Shown piece after piece: positions 16,647 through 25,523 of a stretch of 64,000 bases of DNA. The notes beneath the pieces were generated by a model that worked only from the letters and a program-made list of their open reading frames with translations, did no database searches and had not been told where the DNA came from. Made by a program: the position numbers and the translations under genes. Origin of the DNA: CAZKWG01 sp964615375 (GTDB taxonomy: Bacteria; Myxococcota_A; UBA796; CAZKWG01); contig CAZTOW010000045.1 in assembly GCA_964615375.1 (NCBI GenBank), forward strand, positions 16,800 to 80,799, in the 5' to 3' direction. The stretch's first letter is position 1, and each line of letters begins with the position of its first letter.

Positions 16647-17713
16647 GGGAGCACCTCCACCTGTCCGGGCATGGCGAGCAGCAGGACGGCCAGGATGAGC
16701 TCGGTGAGCTGCTTCTGACCCCAGCCCTTCTCCGGCGCGCGGCCGAAGCGTGCCGCCAGCGCCTCCTTCATCTCACGGTTGATAGTGCCGAGCGCGCGGC
16801 TCACGGCGCTGGGGTCGCGGAAGCGGGGGACCTCGGCCACGATCTGCTCGTAACGCTGGCCCCTGGCCAGGCGCTCCAGGAGGTCTCGGTCCTCGTCCTT
16901 CAAGCTCTGGTAGCAGCGCAGGACCGCCTCGCGCACGGCCATGCGGTCGAGCGGATCGTCGTCCTCCTGGATGGGGATGGGCTCGGGCGGCTGGTCCGGG
17001 TCGTCCGAGCGCTCGAAGCCTCCGCGGTTCTGCCCAGGCGGCGGAGGGGGAGGAGGCAGAATCTCCGCCAGCAGGTCGGAGATCTGCCCCTGCGTCGCGG
17101 GCCCCAGGAGCAGCAGGGCCTCGCGCACCAGGACCGCGGTCCCCTGGTCCGCCACCGCTCCCAGGCGGGCGCGCACCTGCTCCGGGCGGGCCAGCGCGCG
17201 CAGGCGTGGCGCCTCGCGCAGGGCCCAGCGGGTGTTCGTCCCCGGGCGTGGGGGCGGGAGCGGGCTGCCTGGATCGCGCGGCGGGAGCTGGGGATCGGCG
17301 AGCTCCTGGAGGGCCTGGCCCACCTCGCGATAGAGCCGGGCGCGGGCGGCCTCGTGGGGGTCGCGCGCGCACAGCCAGGCGCGGTCCAGGCGGATCACCT
17401 CGCGGGCGATGCTCAGGTGCGCGAAGAACGTGTGGTGGCGGATCATGCGGGTGTCCAGGTCGTCCTCCACATATCCGCGGAAGGGCACGCGCCCCTGGTG
17501 CGGGAAGCGCGACTTCTGCACGCGGTCGCAGACGAAGAAGACCTCGTCGGCCAGCGAGAGCACCGACTCCTCGGAGCGCTGGGCCAGGGCGTACCAGCTC
17601 TCCGGCATGCGGCGGAGCAGCTGCTGGCAGCCGGCGTGGATCTCCTGGAAGACCGGGCGAGCGGGGTGGTGGAGCAGGATGTAGGCGCGGAGGAGCTCGG
17701 GGAGGGGGGGCAT
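16643..17713 (-). CDS. Sigma-70-like transcription factor, divergent
   Basis: In this 356-residue protein, residues 60-130 (FRGYVEDDLDTRMIRHHTFF) resemble a region 2 helix bundle. The C-terminal third (AVLRCYQSLKDEDRDLLERL, then YEQIVAEVPRF and SAVSRALGTINREMKEAL) resembles the region 4 helix-turn-helix of extracytoplasmic-function sigma factors. The middle is Pro/Asp-rich. The end (LTELILAVLLLAMPGQVEVL) is hydrophobic, which is unusual for a sigma factor. It begins 23 bases after the FG-GAP lipoprotein gene at 17737 on the same strand and is coupled to the small partner downstream. It may direct expression of the surface-protein operon or its own cluster (inference). Confidence 0.6.
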   Translation of the reverse strand: MPPLPELLRAYILLHHPARPVFQEIHAGCQQLLRRMPESWYALAQRSEESVLSLADEVFFVCDRVQKSRFPHQGRVPFRGYVEDDLDTRMIRHHTFFAHLSIAREVIRLDRAWLCARDPHEAARARLYREVGQALQELADPQLPPRDPGSPLPPPRPGTNTRWALREAPRLRALARPEQVRARLGAVADQGTAVLVREALLLLGPATQGQISDLLAEILPPPPPPPGQNRGGFERSDDPDQPPEPIPIQEDDDPLDRMAVREAVLRCYQSLKDEDRDLLERLARGQRYEQIVAEVPRFRDPSAVSRALGTINREMKEALAARFGRAPEKGWGQKQLTELILAVLLLAMPGQVEVLP

Positions 17714-17736
17714 GGGAGGGCTCTGTGCTAGTGTTA

Positions 17737-18894
17737 TTAGTATGAGTGGGAGAGGAGGAGGTAGGCGGCGCCGGCGTCGGATTCGTGGCCGGGGGCGCCG
17801 ATGAGGAGGTTGGAGAGGCCGTCGGCGTTGACGTCGCCGAGGGAAGATATTGAAGAACCAGCGTTGTCGTAGGCTTCGCCAAGGAATTTCGCGTCTGCGT
17901 GCGCCAGGTCGAGGCTCCCTGTCACGGGCCCCAGGATCAGGTAGGTCGAGCCGGCATACTCATCGCTGGGGGTGTAGCTCGGGGCGCCGACGAGCAGGTC
18001 CGCCCGCTCGTCGCCGTTCACGTCCCCGGCCGTGGAGACGGTGTCGCCCGCCCAGGCGTCACCCAGCTCCCCAAGCAGCCGAGCGTCGGCGTCACCCAGG
18101 TTCAGGTCTCCCGTCACAGGTCCCAGGACCAGGTAGGCCGCCCCCGAGTCGGACTCCGCCGCGTCAACCTGTGACGCTCCTACGAGCAGATCGGCCCAGC
18201 CGTCGCCGTTCACGTCCCCAACTGCGGCGACAGCGCGGCCGGCGAGGTCGAGGTGTTCCTCGCCTGTCAGCCGAGCGTCGACCAGCGTAATGTCCAGGTC
18301 TCCGCTCGCTGGCCCCAGCACGAGGTAGGCGGCGCCGGCGAAGGAGCCGCCCGCGTCAGGGTGTCGAGCGCCGACGAGCAGATCGACGCGCCCATCACCG
18401 TCGATGTCACCGGCAGCAGAGACGCACCAGCCGGCCTCATCGCCCGTCTCGGCACCGACGAGTCGTATGTCGGCGTCGACGAGTTGCACTTCTCCGACCC
18501 ACTGACAGAGATCATACGCCGTCGCTTCCGTGCCGTCGCAGTCCTGAACGATCCCGTCGTCGCAGACCTCCGGCGCTCCTGGGTAGCGGGTCGGGTCGGT
18601 GTCGTCGCAGTCTCCAGCGATGTTCGCGTAGCCCTCGGGACCGTAGCAGGTCGGCTCGATCTCCACCTCAGCGTCGCCGTATCCGTCCCCGTCCTGGTCG
18701 AGATACCAGGGGGTGGTTGAGCCAACGTCGGCGTCGGTCGGGTCGCAGTCTTCCTCCAGGGGTACGCTGTCTCCGTCCTCGTCCAGGGGCCTCACAGCCT
18801 CGGCTTTGTCGGTGGTGCAGGCGGATGTAATACTCACCACAGTCAGCGTCATGATCCACCCAGACCTGCACCTCTTCTCGGTCATCCTCTCCAT
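17737..18894 (-). CDS. FG-GAP lipoprotein with MopE motif, four blades
   Basis: I chose ATG 18894, which gives a lipoprotein signal (MTLTVVSITSAC); the open frame extends further only through the inverted repeat at 18920. After the lipid anchor comes a MopE-like metal-binding segment (WYLDQDGDGYGDA, GDCDDTDPTRYPGAPEVCDD). Four FG-GAP repeats of the type AGDVNGDGxADLLVGA follow. Their Asp-rich loops bind Ca2+ in integrin alpha propellers. The protein ends AGAAYLLLSHSY, like its neighbours. Homologous genes at 19070 and 22503 have seven repeats, so this one is probably shortened. It acts on the cell surface. It is the last FG-GAP gene of the operon, before the sigma-like gene. Confidence 0.8.
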   Translation of the reverse strand: MERMTEKRCRSGWIMTLTVVSITSACTTDKAEAVRPLDEDGDSVPLEEDCDPTDADVGSTTPWYLDQDGDGYGDAEVEIEPTCYGPEGYANIAGDCDDTDPTRYPGAPEVCDDGIVQDCDGTEATAYDLCQWVGEVQLVDADIRLVGAETGDEAGWCVSAAGDIDGDGRVDLLVGARHPDAGGSFAGAAYLVLGPASGDLDITLVDARLTGEEHLDLAGRAVAAVGDVNGDGWADLLVGASQVDAAESDSGAAYLVLGPVTGDLNLGDADARLLGELGDAWAGDTVSTAGDVNGDERADLLVGAPSYTPSDEYAGSTYLILGPVTGSLDLAHADAKFLGEAYDNAGSSISSLGDVNADGLSNLLIGAPGHESDAGAAYLLLSHSY

Positions 18895-18919
18895 CCCTTC
18901 GTTGCCCCGAAGGAGAGCG

Positions 18920-18985
18920 AACCGCCAAGACGCCAAGGTCGCCAAGAGGACGCCCTCCTTGGCGGCCTTGGCGTCTTGGCGGTTT
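18920..18985. repeat. Inverted repeat of CGCCAAG words (family B, copy 2)
   Basis: The left arm AACCGCCAAGACGCCAAGG pairs with CCTTGGCGTCTTGGCGGTTT on the right. The short spacer carries further CGCCAAG / CTTGGCG words. It lies in the 175-base gap upstream of the FG-GAP gene at 17737. It could be a hairpin that attenuates transcription from the upstream gene. Nothing else is recognisable in the gap. Confidence 0.7.
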
Positions 18986-19069
18986 GCGCCACGCTCCTTG
19001 GTGGCGGCGCGGTGGGGAGGATGATCAGCGCTGAGGGTAGACAGGTCTGTGGGGAGGGGCATGAGCGCC

Positions 19070-20803
19070 TTAGAAGTTGTGTGAGAGGAGGAGATAGGCA
19101 GCGCCGGCGTTGTCGCCGGCCTCTGGGGCGCCAATAAGGATGTCTGCAAGCCCATCGTTGTTGACATCTCCTGCAGCCGACACAGCACCTCCCGCTTGAC
19201 CACCTGGCACGTTTCCTACGAGCTTCGCCCCTACATCAGAGAGTGAGTTTACGCCGATGACTGGGCTGGGGACTATGTACACAATTCCAGCATCGCCATC
19301 GTTGTGTGGCTGGGGGGCTCCGACGAGGAGGTCTGATAAGCTGTCTCCATTCACATCGCCTGCCGTTGAGACCGATTGGCCTGCATAGTCTAGACCCTCG
19401 TCGCCGATCAGCTTCGCTTCGGAACCCGAAAAATAGTGTTGGCCACTGATTGGAGTGAGCACCACGTAGGTGGCGCCCGCTGAAGCACCACCGGTGTAAG
19501 AACCTGGTGCGCCGATGAGCAGGTCTGCGAGTCCATCCCCGTTCACATCGCCGGCAGTAGATACAGATGTACCTGCATCGTCACCTTCCTCTTCGCCTAT
19601 CAGCTTCGCGTCCGCGTCTTGAAGACTCTGCTGTCCAGATACTGGCCCCAAAAGTAGATACGCTGAACCCGCATCATCCGAGAGGGAAGAGGCTGTAGGA
19701 GCGCCGATGAGCAGGTCTGCGAGTCCGTCACCATTCACATCGCTCGCTGTTGACACAGCCCACCCTGCATAGTCTCCCACTTCTTCACCGAGGAGTTTGG
19801 CGTTGGCCTCTGACAGAGTCCGATCTCCCTCGCTCGGTCCAGACATCAGATAGACCGCGCCGGCAAATGTGCCGATCTCATTCAGGTATGGTGCGCCTGC
19901 CAGCATATCGGCGTAGCCATCTCCGTCCACGTCACCCGCCATGGAGACGGACACGCCAACAATATCCAAAGGGGCCTCACCAACGAACTTCGCGTCGGCC
20001 TCCGAGAGGCTGAGCTCGTCAGTAACCGGGCCCAGGACCAGGTAGACCGCGCCTGCTTCGCTGCCGCCAGCATCCTGACTGGTGGCTCCGATGATAATGT
20101 CCGCGAGGCTATCACCACTTACATCTGACCCTCCCGAAATGGAACAAGCAGCACCATCGCCCCTGTCCTCAGCCAGAATCTTCGCGGTTGCTTCCGACAG
20201 GGTATGTTGTCCGCTTACTAGACCAAATACCACGTAGACGACTCCTCGGTCATGGCGCCCGACTCCCAACCCTGGCGCGGCTACTAGCATGTCTTCGACT
20301 GTATCGCCATTCAGGTCGCCCCCCGTCGAGATCTGCGATCCTGCGTGGTCGTTCTCCTCGCCTGTGAGTGTCGCGTCGGCGTCGTTCAGGCTTCCCTCCC
20401 CATGCTGGAGGCACTCCATCTGAGCATCCCACTCGGTTCCTGTGCAATTCTGAACAATTTGATCGTCACAGATCTCTGTCGCTCCTGGATATTGCGTGGT
20501 GTTCGTGTCATCGCAATCCCCGCTCTGCGCAACGTGAAGCGCAGGTCCCTCGCAGCCAGCCGAGGTCTCCTGGCCGGCATCGCCGAAACCATCTCCGTCC
20601 TGGTCCAGATACCATGTTCGCCCCGAGCCCACCTCAGGATCCTGCGGATCACAATCGTCCTCCAATCCCACTCCATCCCCATCCCCGTCCAGGAACACCT
20701 CCAACTCCACCTGGCCGACGACGCACCCTCCCTGCACCCACGCCAGCCCTATCGCGAGAATCCACCTACGGTTGTTCTGATCGCCGATCTTGCGCATCAC
20801 CAT
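19070..20803 (-). CDS. FG-GAP lipoprotein with MopE motif, seven-bladed propeller
   Basis: ATG 20803 has GGAGG upstream and opens a lipoprotein signal ending WVQGGC. The frame runs on upstream only through the caspase gene. The MopE segment (WYLDQDGDGFGDA, GDCDDTNTTQYPGATEICDD) is followed by seven FG-GAP repeats, for example AGDVNGDGLADLLIGAP, enough for a closed seven-bladed beta-propeller like the integrin alpha head. It ends AGAAYLLLSHNF. It should be a Ca2+-binding surface protein. Its start overlaps the last codons of the caspase gene 20797-22494 by 7 bases, so the two are translationally coupled and probably act together. Base composition is somewhat lower in GC than that of the caspase. 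Confidence 0.85.
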   Translation of the reverse strand: MVMRKIGDQNNRRWILAIGLAWVQGGCVVGQVELEVFLDGDGDGVGLEDDCDPQDPEVGSGRTWYLDQDGDGFGDAGQETSAGCEGPALHVAQSGDCDDTNTTQYPGATEICDDQIVQNCTGTEWDAQMECLQHGEGSLNDADATLTGEENDHAGSQISTGGDLNGDTVEDMLVAAPGLGVGRHDRGVVYVVFGLVSGQHTLSEATAKILAEDRGDGAACSISGGSDVSGDSLADIIIGATSQDAGGSEAGAVYLVLGPVTDELSLSEADAKFVGEAPLDIVGVSVSMAGDVDGDGYADMLAGAPYLNEIGTFAGAVYLMSGPSEGDRTLSEANAKLLGEEVGDYAGWAVSTASDVNGDGLADLLIGAPTASSLSDDAGSAYLLLGPVSGQQSLQDADAKLIGEEEGDDAGTSVSTAGDVNGDGLADLLIGAPGSYTGGASAGATYVVLTPISGQHYFSGSEAKLIGDEGLDYAGQSVSTAGDVNGDSLSDLLVGAPQPHNDGDAGIVYIVPSPVIGVNSLSDVGAKLVGNVPGGQAGGAVSAAGDVNNDGLADILIGAPEAGDNAGAAYLLLSHNF

Positions 20804-22494
20804 ACCATCCTCCAAGCCACTACCCCCAGCCCCACCGACACGCCACCTGTCACCACCGCCCCCGCGCCCAGCGCGTTGGTGGTCCACCGCAGTCGGCGCT
20901 CCTCGGTGACGCCCTTCTCCCGGGCCATCTCCGGATCCCAGGTCGTCTCCCCACAGGTCTCCCCGGCCGCGATGCACTCCCCTGTCTCCACATAGGCCCG
21001 CTCCGCCAGCGCGCTCAGCGCCCAGAGCCCTCCGCTCACCGCCGCTGCGCCTCCAGCGCCCAGCGCGAGACGCAGCCCCCGAGCGCGCTCCCCGGCGATG
21101 GGGGGCCGCACGGCGTCCGAGAGCACCGGCGCCTGGCCCTCGCCGTCCCAGCGTGTGGGCAGGTCCGCCACGCCGTAGCCCCAGTCCACCTGCAGCGTGA
21201 GCGGCAGGGGGCTCGGCATGCGCGCGCGCTCGAGCCCGCCCACCGTGACCGCGCCCTCGGGTGGCGCGCGGGGCGTCGGCACCAGGCCCACCCCCAGGCG
21301 CTCGGCCTGGGCGCGGATGGGCTCGGGCAGCCCACAGCCCTGGGGCAGCTCCAGGGACAGGCCCGCCTCCTGCGCGGTCCAGGTGGCGGCCCGCCACTCC
21401 CGAGCGGCGCCAAGCTCGTCATGCACAGAGGCCGCGTAGAGCGCCCCGATCTGATGATCCCGCAGATCCTGGCGAGGCGAGAGCGGTTGGCTCAGGCAGT
21501 CCAGCGAGGCGCGGGCCCGGGTGGCGGCCGCGGTGAAGCGCGAGGGATCCTGAGCGGCGCAGAGGCGCAGCGCGTCCTCCTGGGCCTGATTCAGCGAGTC
21601 CCCGGTGGCTGGGCAGCGGGCCTGCTCCTGGCGGGGGACCTGCACGATGGCCAGATCGCCTCCCTGGACCTCGCCCGCGCGCACGGGCACCTGCGGGCCG
21701 CCCACCCGGGGCACGGTGGCCAGGCGCTGGCGCGTGTACTGGTAGAGCTCGTCGAGGCTCACGACGCCGTCGGCGGGCTGGCCGGGCAGCGTTCCGTCGG
21801 CGCTCCCCTCCAGCGCCTCCACCGCGAACGCCGTGAACGCCCCGTGCCCCAGGCTGTCTACCTCCTGCGCGGTCTGGTCGAAGGGGGTGGCGAAGACCGT
21901 CACCGTGCCCTGCAGATCGTACTGCCGACCCATGGGGACGAAGCCGCCGCTGCCCTCCAGGCTCTTGCTCTGGTCACGGCAGGCGTCTACCAGCACCAGC
22001 CGGGCGGTGGCGGGGACCTGCTCGACCAGGTGCAGCACCTCGGTCATCGGCACGCCGGTCTGCTCCAGCACCGTAGGCGAGACATCCAGAGGAAAGAGGT
22101 AGTTCTCCTTGATCTTCCCGTCCGTCGATGCCCCGCCGTGCCCGGAGAAGTAGACCACCAGCAGGTCCAGATCGCGCCGCGCCTGCAGCGCCGTGAGCTG
22201 CTCAAAGATGTGCGTGTAGGTGGGCGAGAGCGGGTCGTTGGTGTCCGCCGTCGTCATCATCACCACGTCGCCCGGCGCGAAGCTGCCGCTCTCGATGAGC
22301 GCGCGCGCCACGGCCTGCGCGTCGTCTACGGCGTAGCGGAGCGGCGAGACGCTCTTGTAGGCCTCGACCCCGATGATCAGCGCGGCGGCCCGTCCCTGGT
22401 GGAGGGGGGTGGGGGCAGGAGAGCGGTCGAGGTCGCGCTCGGCGGCGAGGGTGAGGGGGAGGAGGAGGGGGAGGGGGAAGAGGGGGAGGAACAT
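20797..22494 (-). CDS. Exported, membrane-anchored caspase (peptidase C14), dyad intact
   Basis: The 565-residue protein has signal peptide MFLPLFPLPLLLPLTLAA. The caspase fold at about 30-260 shows AALIIGVEAYKSV, the catalytic His in VVYFSGHGG and the catalytic Cys in LVLVDACRDQSKS, plus a DGVVSLDELYQYTRQRL loop. A Cys-containing helical region follows (about 285-440). Two hydrophobic helices near the C-terminus (LRLALGAGGAAAVSGGLW and VVTGGVSVGLGVVAW) anchor it in the membrane. The protease part is thus outside the cytoplasm, which is unusual for a caspase. It lies in the middle of an operon of FG-GAP/MopE lipoproteins: an 8-base gap upstream, a 7-base overlap downstream. A broken homologue is at 24706-25508. 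Confidence 0.9.
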   Translation of the reverse strand: MFLPLFPLPLLLPLTLAAERDLDRSPAPTPLHQGRAAALIIGVEAYKSVSPLRYAVDDAQAVARALIESGSFAPGDVVMMTTADTNDPLSPTYTHIFEQLTALQARRDLDLLVVYFSGHGGASTDGKIKENYLFPLDVSPTVLEQTGVPMTEVLHLVEQVPATARLVLVDACRDQSKSLEGSGGFVPMGRQYDLQGTVTVFATPFDQTAQEVDSLGHGAFTAFAVEALEGSADGTLPGQPADGVVSLDELYQYTRQRLATVPRVGGPQVPVRAGEVQGGDLAIVQVPRQEQARCPATGDSLNQAQEDALRLCAAQDPSRFTAAATRARASLDCLSQPLSPRQDLRDHQIGALYAASVHDELGAAREWRAATWTAQEAGLSLELPQGCGLPEPIRAQAERLGVGLVPTPRAPPEGAVTVGGLERARMPSPLPLTLQVDWGYGVADLPTRWDGEGQAPVLSDAVRPPIAGERARGLRLALGAGGAAAVSGGLWALSALAERAYVETGECIAAGETCGETTWDPEMAREKGVTEERRLRWTTNALGAGAVVTGGVSVGLGVVAWRMVW

Positions 22495-22502
22495 GGGGGG
22501 CC

Positions 22503-24035
22503 TCAGTAGGAGGGGGACAGGAGGAGGTAGATGGCGCCAGCGTCCTCTCCGCCTCCGTCGTGGCCTCTCGCGCCGACGAGCAGATCGGCCAGACCGTCGG
22601 CGTCGGCGTCGCCGGCCAGGGAGACCGAGCCGCCGGCGTGGTCGTAGCTCGCCTCGCCCGTGAGCGTCAGGTCGGCCTCCTCGACGTCGTGTGCGCCGGT
22701 CACGGGCCCCAGGAACAGCCAGGCCGCGCCGGCCCGACTCTCGCTGGACTCGTCCTGCCAGCCACCGATGAACAGATCCGCGTGACCGTCGGCGTTGGTG
22801 TCCCCCTCCAGGGAGACGGAATCCCCCGCGCAGGCGTGGTCCAAGGCGCCTGCGACCTTCGCGTCGGCGGCGCTGAGGCTGGCTTCGCCGCTCACAGGGC
22901 CGTAGAGCAGGTAAGCTGCGCCCACATAGGAGCCCCCCGCCCCCAGGGTCGGGGAGCCGATGAGCAGATCGTCGAGGCCATCGGCGTTCACGTCCCCGCC
23001 GCCGGAGAGGATGTTGCCTGTCCCGGTCTCGATCATCTCGCTGGTGAGCATGGCGTCGGCGTCCGCCAGGTCAAACTCGCCGCTCACGGGGCCCAGGACC
23101 AGATAGACGGCGCCAGCGTTGCGGCCGTCCAGCTCCACGCCTGGCGCGCCGATGGCCAGGTCGCCCTGACCGTCGCCGTCGGTGTCTCCCACAGAGCAGA
23201 CGGCCCCGCCCGTGCCGCTCGCCCCCCGGTCGCCGTACAGCGTCGCATGCGCTTCGCTCAGGCTGTGCTCGCCGCTCACGGGACCCAGGACCACGAAGGC
23301 CGCGCCCATCGACCTTCTACGAGCGCTCCAGGAGGGAGCCCCGATGAACAGATCCGCATGCCCGTCGGCGTCCATGTCTCCCGCGCCGGAGACGGCTCCG
23401 CCCGCGTGGTCGGTCTCGTGCTCGCCGATGAGCTTCGTGTCCACGTCGGCCAGGCTGAGCTCTCCGCTCGCGGGGCCCAGGATCAGCCAGGCCGCGCCCG
23501 CCCGCTCTCCGCCCGCCTCATGGAGGTACGAGCCGATGAGCAGGTCGTCGAGGCCGTCGGCGTCCACGTCTCCGACGCCGGCCACGGCGGCGCCGATCTC
23601 GCCCTCGACCTCCGCGCCGAGGAACTTCCCCTGCGGGGAAGACAGGCTGGCCGGGCCGCTGGCGGGGCTGAGCACCACATAGACCGCGCCCGCCCGCTCT
23701 CCGCCCGAGCTCTCGGTCGGCGCGCTGATGGTCAGATCCGCAAGACCGTCGCCGTTGACGTCGCCCGCGAAGGACACACTGGAGCCTGCCTGATCCTCCT
23801 CCTTCTCACCGACGATCTTCGTGGTCGCGCTGGACAGCGAGCGCTCGCCGCTCCAGGAGCAGAGCGCCTGCGCCTCGGCCGCGGTGGCCTCGCAGTCCTG
23901 CACCACGCCGTCCCCGCAGATCTCCTCGGCGCCTGAGTAGCGGCTGGGGTCGTCGCCGGGGCAGTCGGGGGTGGAGGTGTCGGGGGTGGAGGTCTTGTCG
24001 TCGGGGCGGCAGGCGAGGAGGAGGAGAAGGAGCAT
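22503..24035 (-). CDS. FG-GAP lipoprotein, seven-bladed propeller
   Basis: ATG 24035 gives a minimal lipoprotein signal, MLLLLLLAC; longer in-frame extension lies inside the upstream gene. A short MopE-like remnant (CPGDDPSRYSGAEEICGDG) precedes seven FG-GAP repeats (for example AGDVNGDGLADLTISAP, GDADADGLADLLVGAR). It ends AGAIYLLLSPSY. It is predicted to be a Ca2+-binding seven-bladed propeller on the cell surface. It sits 8 bases before the caspase gene and 7 bases after the MopE gene at 24043, on the same strand, so it is part of the 24537-to-17737 operon. The C-terminal strand is shared almost exactly with the three other FG-GAP proteins here. Confidence 0.85.
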   Translation of the reverse strand: MLLLLLLACRPDDKTSTPDTSTPDCPGDDPSRYSGAEEICGDGVVQDCEATAAEAQALCSWSGERSLSSATTKIVGEKEEDQAGSSVSFAGDVNGDGLADLTISAPTESSGGERAGAVYVVLSPASGPASLSSPQGKFLGAEVEGEIGAAVAGVGDVDADGLDDLLIGSYLHEAGGERAGAAWLILGPASGELSLADVDTKLIGEHETDHAGGAVSGAGDMDADGHADLFIGAPSWSARRRSMGAAFVVLGPVSGEHSLSEAHATLYGDRGASGTGGAVCSVGDTDGDGQGDLAIGAPGVELDGRNAGAVYLVLGPVSGEFDLADADAMLTSEMIETGTGNILSGGGDVNADGLDDLLIGSPTLGAGGSYVGAAYLLYGPVSGEASLSAADAKVAGALDHACAGDSVSLEGDTNADGHADLFIGGWQDESSESRAGAAWLFLGPVTGAHDVEEADLTLTGEASYDHAGGSVSLAGDADADGLADLLVGARGHDGGGEDAGAIYLLLSPSY

Positions 24036-24042
24036 GGGGGCC

Positions 24043-24537
24043 TCAGTAGGAGGGGGAGAGGAGGAGGTAGGCGGCGCGCTCCGAGCCCGAGGGGATGTCC
24101 ACGCCGTTGGCGCTGATCCGCAGGTCGCCGAAGCCGTCCCCGTCCAGATCGCGGTAGTGGTCGAGGCCAGCGCCGTTGTCCGGCTCACCGCTGCAGTCGT
24201 TGTCCACACCGTCACATCCGTACAGAGCCTCATCGGCGCCTTCGTACATAGAAGCGTTACTATCCTTGCAATTTAAGGGTGTGGACTGTCCGTCCCCGTC
24301 CAGATCACTGTCGCGTGTGGAGGGGGCGCAGTCGTTGTCCAGGCCGTCATACTCGACCTCCAACGCCCCGGGATGAACGCCACGATCTTCAGGCCCACAG
24401 TCCTCGGCCAGGTTGTGGCCGTCCCCGTCTGCGTCCTCCAGTCCCTTGAAGTCCTCGCTCGGCGACAGCGCGCAGCCGGGCTGGCACAGGCCCCCGAGCA
24501 GACTCAGGAGAGCGGCAGGGGAGACGCGGATCATCAT
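24043..24537 (-). CDS. MopE-type lipoprotein with one residual FG-GAP unit
   Basis: ATG 24537 follows GGAGG and opens a signal ending CQPGC. The 164-residue protein has several MopE-type metal-binding motifs (EDADGDGHNLAEDC, EYDGLDNDCAPS, CDGVDNDCSG) and a single propeller-like segment, DLDGDGFGDLRIS. It then jumps to ERAAYLLLSPSY, the C-terminus shared with the neighbouring FG-GAP genes. This looks like an FG-GAP protein from which nearly all blades were deleted in frame. MopE of Methylococcus binds copper through related chemistry; metal specificity here is unknown. It is the first gene of the FG-GAP/caspase operon. Confidence 0.75.
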   Translation of the reverse strand: MMIRVSPAALLSLLGGLCQPGCALSPSEDFKGLEDADGDGHNLAEDCGPEDRGVHPGALEVEYDGLDNDCAPSTRDSDLDGDGQSTPLNCKDSNASMYEGADEALYGCDGVDNDCSGEPDNGAGLDHYRDLDGDGFGDLRISANGVDIPSGSERAAYLLLSPSY

Positions 24538-24705
24538 GACCTCCGACCCAGGGAGCAGGGCGAACCTGCCCGCAGCATGCCACCCATCATAACGGCAGAG
24601 AAGACAGTGGGAGAGAAGCTGTTTCTCATTTCGAAACGACGCCCAGCATGGATAGGCTCGCCGCGAGGCCCCCAGCTTCGCCTCCCCCGCGCTGAGGAAC
24701 ACGTC

Positions 24706-25508
24706 ATGGTCTGCCTTGTACGCCTGCTCTCCCTGCTCGTGCTCGCCCTTGGGTGGGGTGGGGCCGCCTCGGCGCAGGAGCCGGCCCGACCGGACCTCGC
24801 GCGCGGCGAGAGCTCCAGCGCGCGCTGCTGGAGAGCGGCAGCTTCCAGGGCAAGGACATCCTCCTGATGACGCCGGATCAGCCGAACCCGACCCTGCGCC
24901 CGACCCGGGCCAACGTGCTCAAGCAGCTCGTCGCGTTGGAGCAGAGCGGCGAGATGGATCTGCTCCTGGTCTACTTCTCGGGCCACGGCACGGCGGCGGA
25001 CACGGATGGGGGGCGGCGCAACTACCTCTACCCTCAGGACACCGTCCCGGTCGTGCTGGAGGAGACCGGCCTCGGGGTGGAGGATCTGCTCACCCGGTTG
25101 GAGCGCATGGAGGCCCGCGGGCGCGTCGTCATCTTCGACGCCTGCCGGGGGGATCCCGGCGCGGCCAGGAGCGGCGGAGAGACGGGCTTCGCCGACGAGC
25201 GCTACGACAGCCGGGGCATGAAGATCCTCTTCAGCGCGGAGTTCGGCTCGCCCTCCTACGAGGACCCCGTGGCGCGCCAGGGCCTGTTCACCCGGCACCT
25301 CCTGGACGCGCTGGAGGGGCGGGCCGACGGCTTCCTGGGCTCCGCGCTGGTTCTACCGGAGGTTGTAGAGCAGCGAAGGCGCGCGCGCCGGCTGGCGCTG
25401 AGCGCGGGGGGGCGCGGCGGCGGCGCGTGAACGCGCTGGGCTACGGCGCGCAGGCGGCAGGGGGGGGCCGTGGGGCTGGTCGGCCTGGCGGTGACGGTGC
25501 GCTTCTGA
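24706..25508 (+). pseudogene. Broken exported caspase gene, paralogue of 20797-22494
   Basis: An intact signal peptide (MVCLVRLLSLLVLALGWGG, ATG 24706) runs into ARPDLARGE. The first strand and helix of the caspase fold are then missing, and a frame change leads into LQRALLESGSFQGKDILLMT. Both catalytic motifs survive (VYFSGHGT and IFDACRGD). After ADGFLGSALVLPEVVEQ the middle region of about 200 residues is absent. Traces of the two C-terminal helices remain (RARRLALSAGG, then VNALGYGAQAAGG), with a further frame slip in an eight-G run around 25460. The gene therefore carries at least three lesions and is not expected to make an active, anchored protease. Confidence 0.75.
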
Positions 25509-25523
25509 GCTGGAGCTAAGGTC

